DNA from: Pomphorhynchus laevis
Lineage: Eukaryota > Acanthocephala > Palaeacanthocephala > Echinorhynchida > Pomphorhynchidae
Assembly: GCA_012934845.2 (NCBI GenBank)
Contig: WNNJ02003319.1
Coordinates: forward strand, 61,288 to 125,287
Direction: 5' to 3'
DNA: 64,000 nucleotides
Below are positions 63,515 to 64,000 of this stretch, piece after piece. The position numbers and the translations under genes are program-made. The notes under the pieces were generated by a model. The model had not been told where the DNA came from. It made no database searches and saw only the letters and a program-made list of their open reading frames with translations. Each line of letters starts with the position of its first letter. Within the stretch, counting starts at the first letter, position 1.

Positions 63515-64000
63515 TAATAATAATAATAATACAAATTTATTTAATGTGGCAAATGCGTACAAGCTGTACGCTTACAAGTCCACAAACAAAAATGAGAAAG
63601 TCAAGCAGTTAAATTGTTCAGATGGGATCGGATTTGTCGTTTGAAGCACTGCAGGGAAGTTGATTGGCGTATATGAATGGGCAGATGATTCCACGATAGA
63701 GGAGCAGCCACCAGGAAGGAGCGGAGTCCAAAGGAGGTAGAGTAGTTTGGGACATGTAAAAGAAGGGAATTACAGGAACGCAAGGAACAGTAAACAGGAC
63801 GGGAATTATCAAGAAAAGGAAGGTTGAGAAATGAAGGGGTATGAAAAGTTACAAGGCGGAAAGCAACGATAAGAAGACGAATTTGAACACGACAATAAAT
63901 TGTAGGCAAATCGAGAGAAGCAAGATGGTAGGATGTATGATCAAAACGACGAAGACGGAGGAGAATTCGGACAGCTGCGTTGACGATGCGTTGTAGGGGA
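63515..64000 (-). mobile_element. LINE A relative, 3' end (cut by window edge)
   Basis: Minus strand. The frame 63909-63601 ends RQSTSLQCFKRQIRSHLNN, closely related to the LINE A ORF2 end. The 3' UTR has a stem-loop GCGTACA/TGTACGC (loop AGC, about 63551-63567), with one base pair changed on both sides relative to LINE A, and a (TTA)n-like tail. The rest lies beyond the window. Confidence 0.85.

Overview
This window is a dense, AT-rich graveyard of nested retroelements from an invertebrate animal. An arthropod is my best guess, but the sequence alone does not fix it. Support for a metazoan comes from the mix of elements (Penelope-like elements, CR1/L2-type LINEs, Ty3/Gypsy elements, one Merlin-like DNA transposon) and from one host gene scrap, the acidic C-terminus of the FACT subunit SPT16. 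I find no intact host gene, tRNA, rRNA or CRISPR array. Nearly every long reading frame belongs to a transposable element or its wreckage.

Layout. 1-6057: Penelope-like element (PLE) pieces on both strands, two of them in the end-to-start tandem arrangement typical of PLEs, with hammerhead-ribozyme-like cores in the joints and a Merlin transposase relic inside one. 6058-8631: a LINE with an apurinic-type endonuclease ('family C') cut by a 1-kb PLE tail. 9790-13470: three PLE pieces, the last two convergent. 13471-16450: the tail of a second family C copy, an unidentified ORF, the SPT16 fragment and a scrap of an RT protein family ('family D'). 16456-25088: a LINE RT relic, a PLE flanked by pseudo-LTRs, endonuclease-less Naiad-like PLE pieces, the 5' end of 'LINE B', then the longest PLE RT. 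25560-31950: LINE B (about 4.3 kb, almost intact) sits inside 'LINE A' with a 7-bp target duplication. 32060-36960: another PLE tail and the longest family C element, which may encode two unrelated endonucleases. 37100-46555: Gypsy fossils, one nested in another. 46750-49434: Mutator-like and family D fragments and a Gypsy scrap. 49437-55015: a Naiad-like piece, then a full-length LINE A. 55020-59800: Gypsy, LINE and family D remnants around 1.7 kb of repeats and AT-rich DNA. 59800-64000: a further LINE, Naiad-like and PLE pieces, a 129-bp inverted repeat, and the tail of another LINE A relative.

How it works together. The coding parts are self-mobilisation machinery: RTs with GIY-YIG endonucleases (PLEs), ORF1 RNA-binding proteins with APE-RT polyproteins (LINEs), and Gag-Pol (Gypsy). 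Non-coding control parts are also visible: 13-bp promoter-region minisatellites at LINE 5' ends, a covarying 3' stem-loop in LINE A/B, ribozyme-like cores in PLE ends, and pseudo-LTRs. Many joints between elements carry short perfect foldbacks. The nesting would fit a heterochromatic or piRNA-cluster-like locus, but the sequence cannot prove that.
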